DNA from: Oscillospiraceae bacterium
GTDB lineage: Bacteria; Bacillota; Clostridia; Oscillospirales; Ruminococcaceae
Direction: 5' to 3'
Assembly (NCBI GenBank): GCA_004554485.1
Contig: SFLS01000007.1
Coordinates: forward strand, 1-53,479
Length of the DNA: 53,479 nt
The position numbers and the translations under genes were made by a program. Each line of letters begins with the position of its first letter. The first letter of the stretch is position 1. Below the pieces are notes generated by a model, which worked only from the letters and a program-made list of their open reading frames with translations, was not told the origin of the DNA and made no database searches. Shown here in pieces: positions 51,189 through 53,479 of the stretch.

Positions 51189-52286
51189 ATGGCAAACAAC
51201 AAGATGACAGGGATAGTCTTTTCCAATGCGCATGATGGCGCGCTGGGCGGGCTGACCGCGCAGCGTTCCATGGGCTCGGTTCCGTTTGCCAGCCGCTACC
51301 GCCTGGTGGACCTCGTCCTTTCCCGCATGTCCCACGCCGGGGTGGATTCCGTCGCCGTTGTGATGCAGAACAATTATCATTCCCTGATGGAGCATATCGG
51401 CTCCGGCAAGGAGTGGGATCTTTCCCGCAAGCGGGGCGGCATCGCCTTTTTCCCGCCCTATTCCTCCTCCGGCAGCTCCGGCTTCAGCCGCGGCACGCTG
51501 GAATCCCTTTCCGGGATGCTGGGCTATCTGCGCAGCTCCACGGCGGATTATGTGGCGGTCTCGGACTGCGATATCGTCTGTGGGGTGGACCTTTCCGATG
51601 TGCTGGAATACCATATTGCCCACAACGCCGGGATCACACTGGTCTGCACGGCCGGCACCCAGGGCGCCGTGATGCTTTCCGCCGATGAAAACGGTCGGCT
51701 GCAAAAGGCCAGCCACGGTGGCGAAGGGGAATGGATCTTTAACAATATGTACATTATCAACCGGGAGCTGCTGATCCAGCTGGCGGCGGAAGCAGCCAGC
51801 CTCAACCAGTATTCCTTTGTGGATACCTGCCTGATCCGCAAGGGCCGGGAGCTGCCCATTTACTGCTACCGCTACGAGGGCTTCTGCCGGGCGGCCTCCA
51901 GCATGCAGGCCTATTACGAGATTTCCATGCGCCTGCTGGACCCCGCCATCCGCGGCGAGCTGTTCCCCAAGGACCGCCCGGTGTATACCCGCGTGCAGGA
52001 TGAAGTCCCGGTCAAATACGGGCTTTCCGCCGCTGTTGCCAACTCCCTGCTGGCGGACGGCTGTATCATCGAAGGGCAGGTGGAAAACTGCATCGTGTTC
52101 CGCGGGGTGCGTATCGGGCACGGCGCGGTGGTCAAAAACTCCATCATCATGCAGGGCAGCTACATCGGCAACGGCGCCAACCTGGATTACTGCATCTGTG
52201 ATAAAGGCGTGCTGATCGCCGACAACCGCCGCCTGGCGGGCTACGCCAGCTACCCGCTGTATCTGCCGCGGGATACCCGCGTATAA
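51189..52286 (+). CDS. glgD: Glucose-1-phosphate adenylyltransferase, GlgD subunit
   Basis: 365 residues homologous to GlgC but with a degenerate start (TGIVFSNAHDGALGGLTAQR in place of AGGxGxRL), as is normal for the regulatory GlgD. In Bacillota GlgC and GlgD form a mixed tetramer more active than GlgC alone. ATG 51189 has GGAGG 9 bases in front, right behind the glgC stop. Confidence 0.95.
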   Translation: MANNKMTGIVFSNAHDGALGGLTAQRSMGSVPFASRYRLVDLVLSRMSHAGVDSVAVVMQNNYHSLMEHIGSGKEWDLSRKRGGIAFFPPYSSSGSSGFSRGTLESLSGMLGYLRSSTADYVAVSDCDIVCGVDLSDVLEYHIAHNAGITLVCTAGTQGAVMLSADENGRLQKASHGGEGEWIFNNMYIINRELLIQLAAEAASLNQYSFVDTCLIRKGRELPIYCYRYEGFCRAASSMQAYYEISMRLLDPAIRGELFPKDRPVYTRVQDEVPVKYGLSAAVANSLLADGCIIEGQVENCIVFRGVRIGHGAVVKNSIIMQGSYIGNGANLDYCICDKGVLIADNRRLAGYASYPLYLPRDTRV

Positions 52287-52317
52287 CAGCCGCGATCGGG
52301 AAAAGGAGAAGATGCCA

Positions 52318-53479
52318 TGAAAATCTTATTTGCGTGCAGCGAGTGCAGCCCCTTTGCCGCTTCCGGCGGGCTGGCGGATGTCGCCGGTTCGCTGCCGGCC
52401 GCCCTGCAGAAGGAGGGCGCCGAATGCCGCGTTATTCTGCCGCTGTATAGCAGCATCGGGCTGCAGTGGCGGGCCGGCATGACCTTCCTCACCAGCTTTG
52501 GGGTGCCGCTTTCCTGGCGGGTGGCGCACTGCGGCGTCTTTACCCTGCAGCACGGCGGGGTGCAGTATTACTTTTTGGATAACGAGCAGTATTTTAAGCG
52601 GGAGGGCGGCATCTACGGCTACTTTGATGAGGCCGAGCGCTTTGCCTTTTTCTCCAAAGCGGTGCTGGAAACGCTGCTGCACATCGACTACGAGCCGGAC
52701 GTCATCCACTGCAATGACTGGCAGACCGCCCTCATCCCGGTGTACCTCAACGTGTTTTACCGGCAGGTGCCAAAGCTTTCCCGCACCCACACCGTCTTTA
52801 CCATCCACAATATCCAGTACCAGGGACAGTTTGGGCTGAATGTGGCCGGCGACGTCTGCGGCCTGCCGGACTGGGCCGTGGGTAAGGTGGAATTCGGCGG
52901 CGACCTGAATATGATGAAAGGCGCGCTGGAGGAATGTGAGCGCATCACGACGGTAAGCCCCACCTACGCCAAGGAGATCATGGACCCCTATTTCGGGCAC
53001 GGGCTGGAGAGCATCCTGCGGCAGAAGCAGTGGAAGCTCAGCGGTATCCTGAACGGGATAGACACCGTGGGCTATAACCCGGCGAAGGATCGCCAGCTTG
53101 CCGCCAATTTCTCGGCGAAAAAGCCGGAGGGCAAGGCGCTGTGCAAGGCCGCCCTGCAGCAGCAGATGCACCTGCCGGAGCAGCCCGATACCCCGCTGCT
53201 GGCCATGGTAAGCCGGCTGGTGAGCCACAAGGGCTTTGACCTGGTGCGCTACGCCATGGAGGGGATGCTGCGCGAGGGGATGCAGGTGGTAATTCTGGGC
53301 AGCGGCGAAGCGCAGTACGAGCAGTTCTTTGCCGATGTGCAGCGCCGCCATCCGCAGCAGGTGGCCTATACCTGCGGCTTTTTGCCCACCCTTTCCCGGC
53401 AGATCTACGCCGGGGCGGATTTCTTCCTGATGCCCAGCCAAAGCGAGCCCTGCGGGCTGGCGCAGATGATCGCCCTGCG
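52318..53479 (+). CDS. glgA: Glycogen synthase, 5' part (3' end outside window)
   Basis: 387 codons are visible and the frame is still open at the window edge; normal GlgA is about 480. GT5 starch/glycogen synthase: begins MKILFACSECSPFAASGGLADV (the ADP-glucose KxGGL-type site, here SGGL), then HCNDWQTAL, FTIHNIQYQG, and SRLVSHKGFDL near the end. It extends glucan chains from ADP-glucose. AAGGAG is 6-8 bases before the ATG. Last visible gene of glgBCDA. Confidence 0.96.

Noticed and set aside
47819..51271. Minus-strand open frame opposite glgB-glgC
   Set aside because: Antisense artefact; the plus strand carries well-conserved glycogen genes.

Overview
This window is a chromosomal segment of a GC-rich anaerobic member of the Clostridia (Bacillota), most likely of the Oscillospiraceae/Ruminococcaceae (Faecalibacterium-Gemmiger-Subdoligranulum type). 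The reasons are the gene content (glgBCDA glycogen operon, Phe T-box, IreB, MurT/GatD, YlxR/YlxQ in the nusA-infB operon, flavodiiron protein with rubredoxin), strong AAGGAGG ribosome sites and sigma-A promoters, and a surface protein ending in NPGTG, a membrane helix and KK. I do not name a species.

Layout: 1-453 is the 3' end of a beta-phosphoglucomutase gene, followed by a remnant region. 1.2-4.2 kb is a copper-efflux unit (copA with a C-terminal CopZ-like domain, csoR, and a CsoR-box promoter). 4.4-8 kb holds a four-domain flavodiiron protein, a GGDEF remnant, a Fur/PerR-family regulator and a QueD-like protein with a zinc ribbon. 8-11 kb has a SpoU rRNA/tRNA methyltransferase and an SOS-type Y-family polymerase with a YolD-like partner behind a LexA box. 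11-12.5 kb has cysK behind a Cys-rich leader peptide and an attenuator-like terminator. 12.5-16.1 kb has an APC permease and murT-gatD. 16.8 kb has tRNA-Ala(CGC). 17-19.6 kb encodes a Tet(M)/EF-G-like GTPase fused to a YacP/Rae1-type NYN nuclease domain. 19.7-22.3 kb is an ArsR-HMA-P-type ATPase metal-efflux operon. 22.4-25.7 kb has AlkD, an ankyrin-type lipoprotein and an EFR1-type ferredoxin.

25.8-33.8 kb is the translation/transcription operon rimP-nusA-rnpM(ylxR)-ylxQ-infB-rbfA-nrnA-truB-ribF. 34.1-38.5 kb is rplU-rpmA, then obgE-mrnC-yitT-trmB. On the minus strand, 38.6-43 kb has ireB with a small unknown gene, and pheST behind a Phe T-box. 43-45 kb has acpS, a lipoprotein, a mazF/endoA gene without a visible antitoxin, and an HD-domain gene. 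45.5-46.7 kb encodes the AT-richer surface protein; then come a PHP phosphoesterase and, to the window end, glgB-glgC-glgD-glgA (glgA cut by the window edge).

The most interesting signals are: the GTPase-Rae1 fusion, which suggests ribosome-directed mRNA cleavage; the cysK leader, where a Cys-codon peptide overlaps an anti-terminator complementary to a terminator; two cloverleaf-shaped GC-rich intergenic elements with the same architecture but different sequence; and a GatD whose catalytic Cys and His are both replaced. Smaller oddities are the in-frame CopA-CopZ fusion with an internal ribosome site, a histone-like repeat tail on L21, a RibF without a recognisable flavokinase domain, and an L27 without the cleaved N-terminal extension.
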